Assembly (NCBI RefSeq): GCF_003254625.1
Contig: NZ_QJRJ01000068.1
Span: forward strand, 62,001-126,000
DNA length: 64,000 nucleotides
From: Flavobacterium ginsenosidimutans
Lineage (GTDB): Bacteria; Bacteroidota; Bacteroidia; Flavobacteriales; Flavobacteriaceae
Reading direction: 5' to 3'
Positions 19,114-28,688 of this stretch are shown here, in pieces. A program made the position numbers and the translations under genes. The notes below the pieces were generated by a model, which saw only the letters and a program-made list of their open reading frames with translations, had not been told where the DNA came from and ran no database searches. The first letter of the stretch is position 1; each line of letters begins with the position of its first letter.

Positions 19114-19223
19114 TATAACGTTGGATTAAAACCCTATTAACGCATAAAAATATATAATTATAGTTATTTGAGAGAGATTAAAAATAATTAAATACACAAA
19201 CAAAAAACAAAGAAATAACCACA

Positions 19224-21500
19224 ATGAAAATATCATACAAGTTTATCTTTTTTTTAGGAATATCATTTCTTATTACAATTACAAGCAACGCCCAGAAAAC
19301 AGTCCATCAATACGTTGATCCAATGATTGGTTCTGAAGGCGTTGGTAGAGTTTTTATTGGACCTTCCTGCCCATACGGAATGGTAAAACCAAGTCCTGAT
19401 TGCACTTCGAGTCCAAATAGTGGCTGGCTTCCAATACCTAAAGAAGTAACGGGTTTCAGCCAAGTGCATGTGAGCGGAACGGGCGGAGGGCCAAAATATG
19501 GCAATATTCAGATCATGCCTTTTTCCGGAACTTTGGACAAAATGGATCAGACTTCTTTCAGAGCAGAGGAAAATGTAAAACTGGGCTATTATGAAACCAT
19601 TTTCAAAGAAAATAATATTAAAACGGAAATCACTACAGGAGAAAAAGTTTCGTTTTATAGAATAACCTATCCAAAAAATGCATCGAAAGAATTAAAAATT
19701 GATCCAGGATTTTTCTTAGGAGAAGAAAAAATTCCAGATGCCAGAGAAGCACAGCAGTTTGTAGGTTCTCAAATCGAAATAGTTTCAGATACCGAAGTAA
19801 GAGGCTACAGCAGAATAAGAGGCGGCTGGAACAACGGACGTGCTTATACCGTTTATTTCTGGGCAGTTTTCGACCAGCCAATTGCAAAATTTGTAACTTT
19901 TAAAGATGGAAAGTTTTATAGTAATCAGAAAGCACAGTTCGATTCAGGAAAGAAAACAGCAGCTTTGCTTTCTTTCGGAAACGTGGGAAAAGAAGAACTG
20001 AACGTTAAAATCGGTATTTCATTTTTAAGCGAATTGAAAGCAAAAAATAATATAGAAGTCGAAATTCCGCATTGGGATTTTAATAAAGTTTTATCCACTT
20101 TAGAAAACAAATGGGAAAATTTATTAAGCCGAATTCAGTTATCTCAAGATACTTCAGAAGAGTACAGAAAAATGTTTTATACAGGTTTATATCATACTAT
20201 GATTATGCCAGTTGATAGAACGGGAGAAAATCCGTTATGGACAAATGACGAACCGTATTATGATGACTTTTATACAATTTGGGATACTTTCAGAACTTCA
20301 AGTCCGTTAATCACTTTAATAGATTCTAAACGAAAAGTAGATATTATCAACGCGATGCTGAACATCTATAAACGCGAAGGCTATCTACCTGAAGGAAGAA
20401 GCGGAAACGATAATGGAAGAACCCAAGGCGGATCAAATGCTGAGGTTGTGATTGCCGATGCTTTTGTAAAAAACTTAAAAGGAATCGATTATGAGCTTGC
20501 ACTTCAAGCTATGCTAAAAGATGCTACTGTGCCACCTGGAGGAAATGAGGAAAGAGAAGGAAGAGGAGGACTTTTAGATTATCTGAAACTTGGGTACGTT
20601 CCATACGGCACAGACCGTGCAGGAAACCGAACAATTGACTACTCCTACAACGATTATAATATTGCAACTGTAGCTAAAGGATTAGGTAAGATGGACCTTT
20701 ATAATCAGTATATAAAACAGGCAGATAGCTGGCAGAATTTATGGCGTTCTGATTATGAAAACAATGGAGCAAAAGGATTCATTATGCCAAAAGATAAAGA
20801 TGGAAACTGGCTTGATGATGTTGTTTTTGGCGAATCGAAAATCCAGAAACCAACTTTTAAATATACGCCTGTAATTATCGAGTCGCCTTGGTATGTCTGC
20901 CATTGGTGCGTGTTTTTCTATGAAGGAACTTCATGGGAATATTCATTTAGTTTGCCACACGATATTCCAGAATTAGTAAAAAAATCAGGAGGAGAAAAAG
21001 CCTTTGAAAAGCGATTAGATATTTTCTTTGATAATGATTTATTTAATGTTGCCAACGAGCCATCATTTCTTACGCCTTGTTTGTATCACTGGATTGGAAA
21101 ACCTTATTTTAGCAGCGATCGAATTAGAACGATTATTAAAAAGAATTTCAACACTTCTAGAGAGGGGCTTCCAGGTAATGACGATTCTGGAGCTATGTCT
21201 TCGTGGCTTGCCTTCCACATGATGGGATTGTACCCAAATGCAGGACAACCTTATTACTTGATTAATACGCCTTTGATAAAAGAAACGGTTATGAAATTAG
21301 AAAATGGCAAGAGTTTTAAAATCTCGGCTAAAAAAATGAGTGATAAAAACAGATACATCAAAACTGCTTTGTTAAACGGAAAACCATACAATAAAGCTTG
21401 GATTACACATGATGATATTAACAATGGAGGAGAATTAGTTTTAGAAATGGATTCAAAACCTTCGGCTTGGGGAACAACAATTTTACCGCCAGCAAAATAA
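19224..21500 (+). CDS. GH92 alpha-mannosidase (second paralogue)
   Basis: 758 residues with a cleavable-type signal peptide (about 1-23, ending ITSNAQ). Canonical GH92 blocks: DPMIGSEGVGRVFIGPSCPYGMVKPSPD, GFSQVHVSGTGGG, IWDTFRTSSPL, GNDNGRTQGGSNAEVVIADA, LDYLKLGYVPYG, TIDYSYNDYNIA and the catalytic-base region LPGNDDSGAMSSW, ending in the usual C-terminal sandwich (NGGELVLEM). Unlike the first GH92 it keeps the common GNDD motif and an NEEREGRGG segment at the presumed acid-bearing loop. Not a lipoprotein, so possibly periplasmic. It follows the first GH92 by 110 nt and precedes the next gene by 17 nt. Confidence 0.94.
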   Translation: MKISYKFIFFLGISFLITITSNAQKTVHQYVDPMIGSEGVGRVFIGPSCPYGMVKPSPDCTSSPNSGWLPIPKEVTGFSQVHVSGTGGGPKYGNIQIMPFSGTLDKMDQTSFRAEENVKLGYYETIFKENNIKTEITTGEKVSFYRITYPKNASKELKIDPGFFLGEEKIPDAREAQQFVGSQIEIVSDTEVRGYSRIRGGWNNGRAYTVYFWAVFDQPIAKFVTFKDGKFYSNQKAQFDSGKKTAALLSFGNVGKEELNVKIGISFLSELKAKNNIEVEIPHWDFNKVLSTLENKWENLLSRIQLSQDTSEEYRKMFYTGLYHTMIMPVDRTGENPLWTNDEPYYDDFYTIWDTFRTSSPLITLIDSKRKVDIINAMLNIYKREGYLPEGRSGNDNGRTQGGSNAEVVIADAFVKNLKGIDYELALQAMLKDATVPPGGNEEREGRGGLLDYLKLGYVPYGTDRAGNRTIDYSYNDYNIATVAKGLGKMDLYNQYIKQADSWQNLWRSDYENNGAKGFIMPKDKDGNWLDDVVFGESKIQKPTFKYTPVIIESPWYVCHWCVFFYEGTSWEYSFSLPHDIPELVKKSGGEKAFEKRLDIFFDNDLFNVANEPSFLTPCLYHWIGKPYFSSDRIRTIIKKNFNTSREGLPGNDDSGAMSSWLAFHMMGLYPNAGQPYYLINTPLIKETVMKLENGKSFKISAKKMSDKNRYIKTALLNGKPYNKAWITHDDINNGGELVLEMDSKPSAWGTTILPPAK

Positions 21501-21517
21501 ATAAAAAGATAAGCAAG

Positions 21518-22081
21518 ATGAAAAATATACTTTTAATGATTATTTTCTGTACCGTTTATCAAAAAGGAACAGCACAGAATTACATTCCAACCTTAAAAAA
21601 TAATACGCAGTTGCATTATGTTTGTAAACTGCACGGACAGACCAGAACTTTGCAGCTTACGACTGAAACCTCAAAAGAAGAGTTGGCTTTTAAACTGGAA
21701 ACAAAAGGCGTAAAAAGTAAAATAGTAATGCTTTCTGAAGCCGTAAAAAACGGAAATGCCTTAAGTTTTAATCAAGGAGAATATGCACCAGTTTTGAACT
21801 TAAAACCGAATGAGACTTTTTTTATGATTTCGCAGTCAGCTTATCAGAATTTAGTCAAAAACAATTCTTTTGTGTATAATAACACGACTTATATTCTCGA
21901 CAAAAACGAAGATAAAAACGGAGTTTTAATTGATGGAAAATCAATCGACGCATTGCATGTAAAAGCGCAGATTGACGAAACCGAAATGTGGATTGTGAAA
22001 AATCCCGAGTTTCCTTTAATCTGTAAAATAATCAAGAATCCGTTAGGAATTAATCCGACTTTGGTGAAAGTGGTAGATTAA
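21518..22081 (+). CDS. Small secreted protein of unknown function in the PUL
   Basis: 187 residues from ATG 21518, which gives a clean signal peptide (MKNILLMIIFCTVYQKGTAQ). An ATG upstream at 21467 overlaps the GH92 end and would bury the signal, so I rejected it. The mature part is predicted as mostly beta (LHYVCKLHGQTRTLQLTTET, LAFKLETKGVKSKIVMLSEA, EMWIVKNPEFPLICKII). I do not recognise a family. Its position between GH92 and a secreted phosphoesterase suggests a role in handling the same substrate, perhaps binding; this is inference only. Confidence 0.75.
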   Translation: MKNILLMIIFCTVYQKGTAQNYIPTLKNNTQLHYVCKLHGQTRTLQLTTETSKEELAFKLETKGVKSKIVMLSEAVKNGNALSFNQGEYAPVLNLKPNETFFMISQSAYQNLVKNNSFVYNNTTYILDKNEDKNGVLIDGKSIDALHVKAQIDETEMWIVKNPEFPLICKIIKNPLGINPTLVKVVD

Positions 22082-22170
22082 TATAATGTTTTTCACAAAG
22101 CAGACCTAACAGGTTTTTAATCCCGATGCTTCGGGACTGTTAAGTCTCTATTATAATATCAAATAATAAA

Positions 22171-24006
22171 ATGTCATTCAAAAATATCTTTTGCTCATTG
22201 ATTGTTCTAGTTCTGATTTCCTGCAAAACAGAACAGCATTCTCATGAGAAAAAGATTCAAATTGCTTTTATAGCCGATGCTCATTTACAGGATATTTTTG
22301 CAAAATTTGAAGACAATGATTATCAGGGAATAAAAAATCCAGTTACAGGCGAATATGCCAATATTCGAACAATGAATTCCCAGCTGCATTCTACTAGAAT
22401 TTTCAATGAAAACTATTTCGCCTTTTTACAAGCTTTAAATGACATTGTAAAAAGAGGTATTAAAGAAGTCGTGCTTCCAGGTGATTTCAGCGATGATGGA
22501 CAGCCCGTTCATGTTCGCGGATTAAGAAAAATTCTAGATGAATATTCTCAAAAATATGGTATTTCCTTTTTCATAACGACAGGAAATCATGATGTTGTAA
22601 GACCGTTTTCGCAAGATGCTGTTAAAACTGATTTTTTAGGAAAAGATGGAAAAGAACAGATTATCAGCAGTTCTACATCTAATTTCAATAAAAATAAAAC
22701 AGAACTCGAACCCATTATAACAGCCGATATAAAAAATTGGGGTTATCAAGAAACCATTCAAGAAATGCGTGATTTTGGTTTTTTTCCAAAAAAGACTGAT
22801 TTGTATTGGGAAACACCATTTTCTGACTACACTTATGAGCAATATAATTTCGAAAAAGCTCAAAAAGAATCTGCTTTAGAAAAAAGAACATATTTAATTA
22901 AAAACACCAATTTATTTCTTCCAGATGCAAGTTATTTGGTCGAACCAATAAAAGGCATTTGGCTTTTGGCTATTGATGCCAATGCTTATGTTCCAAACGA
23001 AAAATTATCAGGATTGCCTAATAATCCAAATGATTTTTCTGGTGCGAATACGGGATACAATAACGTTCTGATTTATAAAAGCCATTTGATCAATTGGGTG
23101 AAAAAAGTTTCCGCGGAAGCGAAACAAAAAGGAAAAATCTTGATCGCTTTTAGTCATTATCCAATGGTAGAATTTAATAATAATGCTTCGCCTGAATTGA
23201 AAGAACTTTTTGGCGCTAACAAAATGCAATTGCAAAGAGTTCCGAGCGAAGAAGTCGCTCAGCAATTTGCAGACGCTGGAATTCAGGTTCATTTTGGAGG
23301 ACATATGCACATTAACGATACAGGCGTTCGAAAAACAGCAAACGGAAATACACTTTTTAATATTCAGACGCCATCTCTTGCAGCTTATATGCCCGCTTAC
23401 AAAATATTGACCATTCATTCTAATTCAGAACTTGAAGTAGAAACAATTGTAGTAGGTAAAGTCGCTAATTTCAATAGTCTTTTTCCTTTTTATGAAGAAG
23501 AATATGATCACCTAAAAGAGATTAAAAGCAAAGAGATTTGGGATAAAGAAATTTTGAAAGCCAAAGATTATGCAGCATTTACCAATTGGCATTTAAAAGA
23601 GCTAGTCCGATTAAGATTTCTACCTGAAGATTTTCCAGCTGATTTTTTAAAGTCGATCGAGAAACTTTCAGGCAGAGAGTTGTTAGAAAGAAATAAAAAT
23701 ACGAATGAAGTTGCTAAAGATTTGAAAGAGAATTCTCTAACTCTTTCAGATTTTGAATCTTGGACAGGATTTGATATGATTTTCGATTTTTACCGCTTAA
23801 AGAACGCTGATGAATTGGCTATTCCAGAAATTGGAAATAAAAGATTAAAGCAATACGAATTGATATGCAGGCAGTTAAAAAGGTCAAATGATCCAAAACT
23901 GGTTTTATGGGCCAAAATATTTCTTAAAACCATGCATGGCGAGCCTTCTGATCATTTTAAAATTGATTTGAAAAATAACAAAATTGATAATTTATCTGTT
24001 AAATAA
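22171..24006 (+). CDS. Calcineurin-like metallophosphoesterase lipoprotein
   Basis: 611 residues; lipobox LVLISC with Cys18. The metallophosphoesterase metal-binding motifs appear in order: DAH (IAFIADAHLQ, about 31-39), GDFSDDG (about 107-113), GNHD (about 137-140), SHYP (about 329-332) and GGHMH (about 375-379). About 200 extra C-terminal residues have no assigned fold. The family hydrolyses phosphomono- or diesters with two metal ions in the envelope. In a mannosidase PUL it could remove a phosphate or phospho-ethanolamine/inositol-phosphate substituent from the glycan; that substrate is inferred from context. Positioned directly upstream of the HTCS, probably in one operon. Confidence 0.9.
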   Translation: MSFKNIFCSLIVLVLISCKTEQHSHEKKIQIAFIADAHLQDIFAKFEDNDYQGIKNPVTGEYANIRTMNSQLHSTRIFNENYFAFLQALNDIVKRGIKEVVLPGDFSDDGQPVHVRGLRKILDEYSQKYGISFFITTGNHDVVRPFSQDAVKTDFLGKDGKEQIISSSTSNFNKNKTELEPIITADIKNWGYQETIQEMRDFGFFPKKTDLYWETPFSDYTYEQYNFEKAQKESALEKRTYLIKNTNLFLPDASYLVEPIKGIWLLAIDANAYVPNEKLSGLPNNPNDFSGANTGYNNVLIYKSHLINWVKKVSAEAKQKGKILIAFSHYPMVEFNNNASPELKELFGANKMQLQRVPSEEVAQQFADAGIQVHFGGHMHINDTGVRKTANGNTLFNIQTPSLAAYMPAYKILTIHSNSELEVETIVVGKVANFNSLFPFYEEEYDHLKEIKSKEIWDKEILKAKDYAAFTNWHLKELVRLRFLPEDFPADFLKSIEKLSGRELLERNKNTNEVAKDLKENSLTLSDFESWTGFDMIFDFYRLKNADELAIPEIGNKRLKQYELICRQLKRSNDPKLVLWAKIFLKTMHGEPSDHFKIDLKNNKIDNLSVK

Positions 24007-24058
24007 TTTTGATATTTATTAAATCAAAAAGATTAAATTGCATATATAATTTATTTTC

Positions 24059-27000
24059 ATGAGACAAAAAGCCTTTATATTATTCTTGTTATTTGCCGTT
24101 TTTTATCATTCTTATTCACAGAATATAAAATTCGCGCATTATAATGATAATAACGGACTGTCTCATAATTCAGTACGTCATATTGTACAGGACAAAAAGG
24201 GATTTATGTGGTTTGGAACTTTCTCTGGATTAAATCGTTTCGACGGTTATCAGTTCAAAAATTACATGAGTTCTACACTTGGGAAAAACAAATTATACAA
24301 TGACGATATTACGGCTTTAGAACTTGATGAAGATTCCAATCATTTATGGATTGGTACCCGAAAAGGGCTGACTCTTTTCAAAATGGATACGCATGTTTTC
24401 ACTACTTTTTTTAATAAAAAAGAGGATGCAAACAGCCTTCCAGATGATGAAGTTAGAGCTGTTTATGTAGATAAATTCAAAAGAGTTTGGGTAGGGACAA
24501 AAACAAAAGGAATGTATATGTTCTTTTTGAAAGAAAACCGATTTGAGAAAATTCCATTAAAAGGTTTTGATTATGTAAAAGAAATATTTGAAGATAAAAA
24601 AGGAAATATCTGGATTGGGAGTTACGAAAAGTCTTCGGTTGCAAAAATAACAATGGATGCAAAGGGAGCGATCGTAAAAATTAACTATTACTCGCTTTCT
24701 GTACCCTATTCAAATATCAAAAATCCATACATCAATTTTATATATGAAGATGCGAAATCGGATATTTTTATTGGAACTCGTGAAGGTTTGTATAAATTGG
24801 ATAAAGCCACTAATGAGTTTGTTAATTTATATATTGACAACAAACAAGTTAGAGGCGCTTTAGGGCCCTATTTTCTTTCAGTTGCAAGAGCTCCAGACGG
24901 CAAATATTGGGTCGGGACTTTGGGAGGATTGCTAGTTTGTGATCAACTAGAAGACATTCAGAAAGGAAATTACAAATGGTATTATTCTATTCTTTCTGAT
25001 GATACTTCGCTTGTCGATAATTTAATTTCGGCACTTTATTTTGATAAATCTGGTGTCTTGTGGATTGGAACTGAAGATGGTTTGGATAAATACGATCCTT
25101 ATGAAAATCAGTTTACTTTAAACAAAGATATTTCGCGTTCAATTGGCAATCAGGCGCCACGAATAAGAGGTTTTGCTAAAACGTATGACGAAAAAGTAAT
25201 TGTAGCGACTTATCACAGCGGACTTTTTATTTCTAACATAAAAGGCTCAACGCCTTTGCACAATGTTGGTAAAGACATTGCAAGTATATATTCTGATGAT
25301 GGAAAGATTTTTTACTGTGGTCTTTGGGATGGAAACATTTTGGTTTACAATTATTTGAGCAAATCTTCTAGAGAAATACATTCGGGATTTGAGAAATCGC
25401 CTGTTTTTGCTTTTAGAAAAATTACAAACGATAAAATGATCGTTGGTTCGTTTGGAGAAGGAGCTGTAATTCTAAATACTAAAACACTACAAGTAGAAAC
25501 CTCGAGTAAACTTTTACCTGATTTTCAGATAAATGCCATTGAAAGGGACGCCAAAGACAATGTGTGGTTTGCTACAGAAACAGGCGTAGTAAAATACAAT
25601 ATCAATTCAGGAAAAATTGAGACTTATTCGTCACTTTTTATAAAGGAAAAAGGCGTGCCTCATGATGAAAATGTGAGTGACGTTTTAGTCGATGTAAAAG
25701 GGAAAATATGGGCTTCAACCCGTTTTGGCCTGTGTTTGTACAATCCGAAAAAGAACGAATTTGAGCCTGTAAAAAATCTGAAAGAACTTTCTGGAAAATG
25801 GATCACTGATATTTTATCTGATGCTAACGGGAATTTATGGCTGAATATCAACAACAATAATATCGCTTTCGTAAAATCGAATTTAAAGGATATTAGTATT
25901 TATCACGTTAATAGTGGTAACCGATTAGACGTTTTTAGTTCAAGTGGATTCTTTTATTTTAATAATTCTAATATTTTTCTAGGTGGTAAAAACGGAATTA
26001 TTTCTTTTTCTCCACCCGCAATGAAAAGAAATAATTGGTCGCCATTACCAGTGATTTCAGAGTTTAAAATTCAGAATGAAGAAGTGTTTCCTGAAATGGA
26101 AATTAATGGAGAAATTCCGCTTTCAAAAGATTTGAATTATGGAAATGAAATTGAATTAAGTTATAAAAACCGAAACTTTTCTCTTCAGTTTTCGGCTCCT
26201 TCATTCGCAAACGAAAAACTGAACAAGTTTCAATATATGCTGGAAGGTTTTGATAAGCATTGGATTACAGCCAATAGTACATCTAGAAGCGTACAATATA
26301 CCAACCTTTATCCAGGAAATTATACTTTTAAAATACGGTCAAGTAATAGTGATGGATATTGGAGTAAAACGGTCTCTTATAAAATAAAAATCCTTCCTCC
26401 ATTCTGGTTGACACCAACTTCGTTTTTAATGTTTTTCGCTATTCTATTTGGTGTTTTCTATTTCATCAGAAAGGAAATCAAAAACCGAATTCGTTTAAAA
26501 CAAGAATTGCTTACAGAGAAAGTAAATAGAGAACACGATGTAAAATTGAATAATGAGAAATTACGCTTTTTCACTAACATTTCGCATGAATTAAGAACAC
26601 CTTTAACGCTAATTTTAGGTCCGGCAAAACAATTGCTGGATGAAAACAGTAACGCAACAGATTATGAAAAAAGCCGATATAATTTAATATATCAGAATGC
26701 CAGCCGATTATTGAATTTAGTGAATCAGGTATTGGATTTTAGAAAAGCACAATCGGGCGAACTTAAGTTGAAAGTTACTCAGACGAATATTCTAGCGTAC
26801 TCAAAAAATATTTTTGATTCGTTTAAGGAAATGGCTTATAACAAGAAAATTAAGCTCAATTTTATTTCTGAAGATGACGAAATAAACGGCTGGTTGGATA
26901 ATGATAAGTATGATAAAATCTTGTATAATCTCTTATCGAATGCCTTGAAATTTACCAATAAAAACGGAAATGTCGATTTGTACATAAGGCTGAAAGATAC

Positions 27001-28093
27001 GGTTGAAGATATTTTGGTTATTGAAGTAACAGATGACGGAATTGGTATTCCGCTAAAAAGTCAGGAGAAAATTTTCAAACGATTTTATCAAGCAACCAAC
27101 AGTAAAGCCAATAATACGGGATCGGGAATTGGTTTATCTTTAGTAAAATCTTTAGTAGCAATTCATAAAGGAAGTATTTCTGTAGAAAGTACACAAGGAA
27201 AAGGAAGTACTTTTAGGGTGGAGATTCCAATTGATCGGGAGTCTTACGAGCATAAAGAAGTTTTTGAATATGCTCTTAAAAATGACAATCTGAGTATGCT
27301 TATTCCAGAAAAAGCAGCTAAGAAAATTATACAGAATACCGATTTAAAAGAGAAAATTTTGGTAATTGAAGATAATAGTGAACTAAGAAAATATCTGGTT
27401 GATTATTTGTCTGATTATTATAAAGTTTATGACGCAGAAAATGGAGAAGAAGGCTTGAGAATCTGCAGACAAATTAAACCAATTGTTTGTGTTACAGATG
27501 TTATGATGCCTGTTATGGACGGATTAGAATTCTGTCGAGAGCTTAAAAATGACGAATTCATCAGTCACATTCCAGTTGTAATGCTGACGGCGCTTTCTGA
27601 AAATATGGATAAGGTAAAAGGTTACGACATGGGAGCTGACGGTTATTTAGTAAAACCTTTTGAGCCATTATTGCTTAAAACGGTTATTGAAAATATGATC
27701 AAATCTAGGTTGGAACTCAAACAAAAATTCTCTGGCGAGGTAGAAAGCAAAGTAAGTATGCTGACACATTCTCCTATTGACGAAGAATTTATGGAAAAAG
27801 TCACTAGTCTTATCAATGATAATTTAAGCGAAGTAGATCTTTCGACTGATTTTCTGTGTGATAAATTAGGGGTAAGTTCTTCAAAATTATATCGAAAAAT
27901 TAAAGAACTGACGGATTTGGCTCCAAATGAATTTATTAGAACCATTCGTTTGAAAAAATCGGCAGAACTATTGAAAACGAAAAAGTATAATGTTTCGGAA
28001 GTAACGAATTTGGTTGGCTTTAATGATCCGCTGTATTTCAGTAGATGTTTTAAAAAACAGTTTGGTTTTCCTCCTAGTAAAATTATTAATTAG
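24059..28093 (+). CDS. Hybrid two-component system regulator (HTCS)
   Basis: 1344 residues in one chain: signal peptide (1-20); periplasmic two-bladed beta-propeller sensor made of Reg_prop repeats (about 25-690, for example DKKGFMWFGTFSGLNRFDG, DKSGVLWIGTEDGLDKYD); Y_Y_Y domain (about 700-775); one membrane helix (about 782-802); HisKA with His843 in NISHELRTPL; HATPase with NALKFT and GSGIGLSL; receiver with Asp1147 in VTDVMMPVMDG; and an AraC-type HTH at the C-terminus (about 1245-1344). Such regulators sense an oligosaccharide product in the periplasm and activate their PUL. The likely targets are the 21-bp direct repeats upstream of GH89, susC and the inositol oxygenase gene. Confidence 0.97.
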   Translation: MRQKAFILFLLFAVFYHSYSQNIKFAHYNDNNGLSHNSVRHIVQDKKGFMWFGTFSGLNRFDGYQFKNYMSSTLGKNKLYNDDITALELDEDSNHLWIGTRKGLTLFKMDTHVFTTFFNKKEDANSLPDDEVRAVYVDKFKRVWVGTKTKGMYMFFLKENRFEKIPLKGFDYVKEIFEDKKGNIWIGSYEKSSVAKITMDAKGAIVKINYYSLSVPYSNIKNPYINFIYEDAKSDIFIGTREGLYKLDKATNEFVNLYIDNKQVRGALGPYFLSVARAPDGKYWVGTLGGLLVCDQLEDIQKGNYKWYYSILSDDTSLVDNLISALYFDKSGVLWIGTEDGLDKYDPYENQFTLNKDISRSIGNQAPRIRGFAKTYDEKVIVATYHSGLFISNIKGSTPLHNVGKDIASIYSDDGKIFYCGLWDGNILVYNYLSKSSREIHSGFEKSPVFAFRKITNDKMIVGSFGEGAVILNTKTLQVETSSKLLPDFQINAIERDAKDNVWFATETGVVKYNINSGKIETYSSLFIKEKGVPHDENVSDVLVDVKGKIWASTRFGLCLYNPKKNEFEPVKNLKELSGKWITDILSDANGNLWLNINNNNIAFVKSNLKDISIYHVNSGNRLDVFSSSGFFYFNNSNIFLGGKNGIISFSPPAMKRNNWSPLPVISEFKIQNEEVFPEMEINGEIPLSKDLNYGNEIELSYKNRNFSLQFSAPSFANEKLNKFQYMLEGFDKHWITANSTSRSVQYTNLYPGNYTFKIRSSNSDGYWSKTVSYKIKILPPFWLTPTSFLMFFAILFGVFYFIRKEIKNRIRLKQELLTEKVNREHDVKLNNEKLRFFTNISHELRTPLTLILGPAKQLLDENSNATDYEKSRYNLIYQNASRLLNLVNQVLDFRKAQSGELKLKVTQTNILAYSKNIFDSFKEMAYNKKIKLNFISEDDEINGWLDNDKYDKILYNLLSNALKFTNKNGNVDLYIRLKDTVEDILVIEVTDDGIGIPLKSQEKIFKRFYQATNSKANNTGSGIGLSLVKSLVAIHKGSISVESTQGKGSTFRVEIPIDRESYEHKEVFEYALKNDNLSMLIPEKAAKKIIQNTDLKEKILVIEDNSELRKYLVDYLSDYYKVYDAENGEEGLRICRQIKPIVCVTDVMMPVMDGLEFCRELKNDEFISHIPVVMLTALSENMDKVKGYDMGADGYLVKPFEPLLLKTVIENMIKSRLELKQKFSGEVESKVSMLTHSPIDEEFMEKVTSLINDNLSEVDLSTDFLCDKLGVSSSKLYRKIKELTDLAPNEFIRTIRLKKSAELLKTKKYNVSEVTNLVGFNDPLYFSRCFKKQFGFPPSKIIN

Positions 28094-28150
28094 GTTTTTT
28101 AGCCACTCCCGATAGTTATCGGGATAAAGGGGATTGTAAAGATTTTTTTT

Positions 28151-28426
28151 GCCACGAATTCACGAATTTTCACTTATATATAGGGGCTTTTTCTTTGCGT
28201 TAAATCGCACAAATTTTATAAATTAATAGATGAAACATAGCCTGTGGTTTCAACCACAGGAACGCAACGTTTATCTACAATGCTTGTCCATAATCTAATT
28301 TTTCTCGTAATGTCCCTGTGGTTGAAACCACAGGCTATTTTCTTAAAAACTGATTTGTAAAAATTCGTGCAACTCCCCGCAAAATTTAAAGTCTGTTATG
28401 TAAGTGAAAATTTGTGAATTCGTGGC
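28151..28426. repeat. Nested inverted-repeat element (MITE/REP-like)
   Basis: Outer 26-bp arms, 28151-28176 and 28401-28426, match as inverted repeats at 25 of 26 positions. Inside, two copies of a 20-bp palindrome built on CCTGTGGTT/AACCACAGG lie at 28241-28260 and 28315-28334, in mirror orientation. No ORF of note is inside. It occupies most of the 595-bp spacer between the HTCS and inositol oxygenase genes (28094-28688). A short CCCGATAGTTATCGGG palindrome lies at 28108-28123, and the operator/promoter of the next gene at 28607-28661. Confidence 0.8.
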
Positions 28427-28606
28427 TAACATTAATAACTACCTTATAAAGCATAAAGAAAATGACCAAACAAGAAAATCCACAAAGATTACTCAATTAC
28501 TTCTCAGAAATCATAATGTTATTTTACCTTAATCAAATAGATAAAAGCCAATATAACGGCTTTTTAAATTAAATTAAATGTAAAAATCCTACAATAATCA
28601 AATTTA

Positions 28607-28661
28607 TCCATGTTTTTGATGTATTAATCCATTTTGAACGGAATATGTAATTCTATTTTTG
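28607..28661 (+). promoter_or_regulatory. Putative HTCS operator and promoter of the inositol oxygenase gene
   Basis: TCCATGTTTTTGA at 28607 and TCCATTTTGAACG at 28628, spaced 21 bp. The second contains the -33 TTTG (28633-28636), and 17 nt later comes TATTTTTG (28654-28661), a perfect -7 consensus. The ATG follows 27 nt on. Confidence 0.8.
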
Positions 28662-28688
28662 TCTTGTAACTTTTAACTATTTAACATT

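Noticed and set aside
21467..21517. ATG at 21467 as start of the small secreted protein
   Set aside because: Overlaps the GH92 coding end and places 17 residues before a clear signal peptide that begins at 21518.
22115..22140. CCCGATGCTTCGGG hairpin as terminator after the small secreted gene
   Set aside because: No T tract follows and genes continue in the same direction; more likely a repeat fragment like those near 28108 and 35910.
23008..23418. 136-codon ORF on the minus strand inside the phosphoesterase gene, and similar antisense ORFs elsewhere
   Set aside because: Fully inside well-supported genes, with low-complexity composition and no domain; frame shadows.
28151..28426. Insertion sequence
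   Set aside because: Terminal-like inverted arms are present but there is no transposase ORF; listed as a repeat only.
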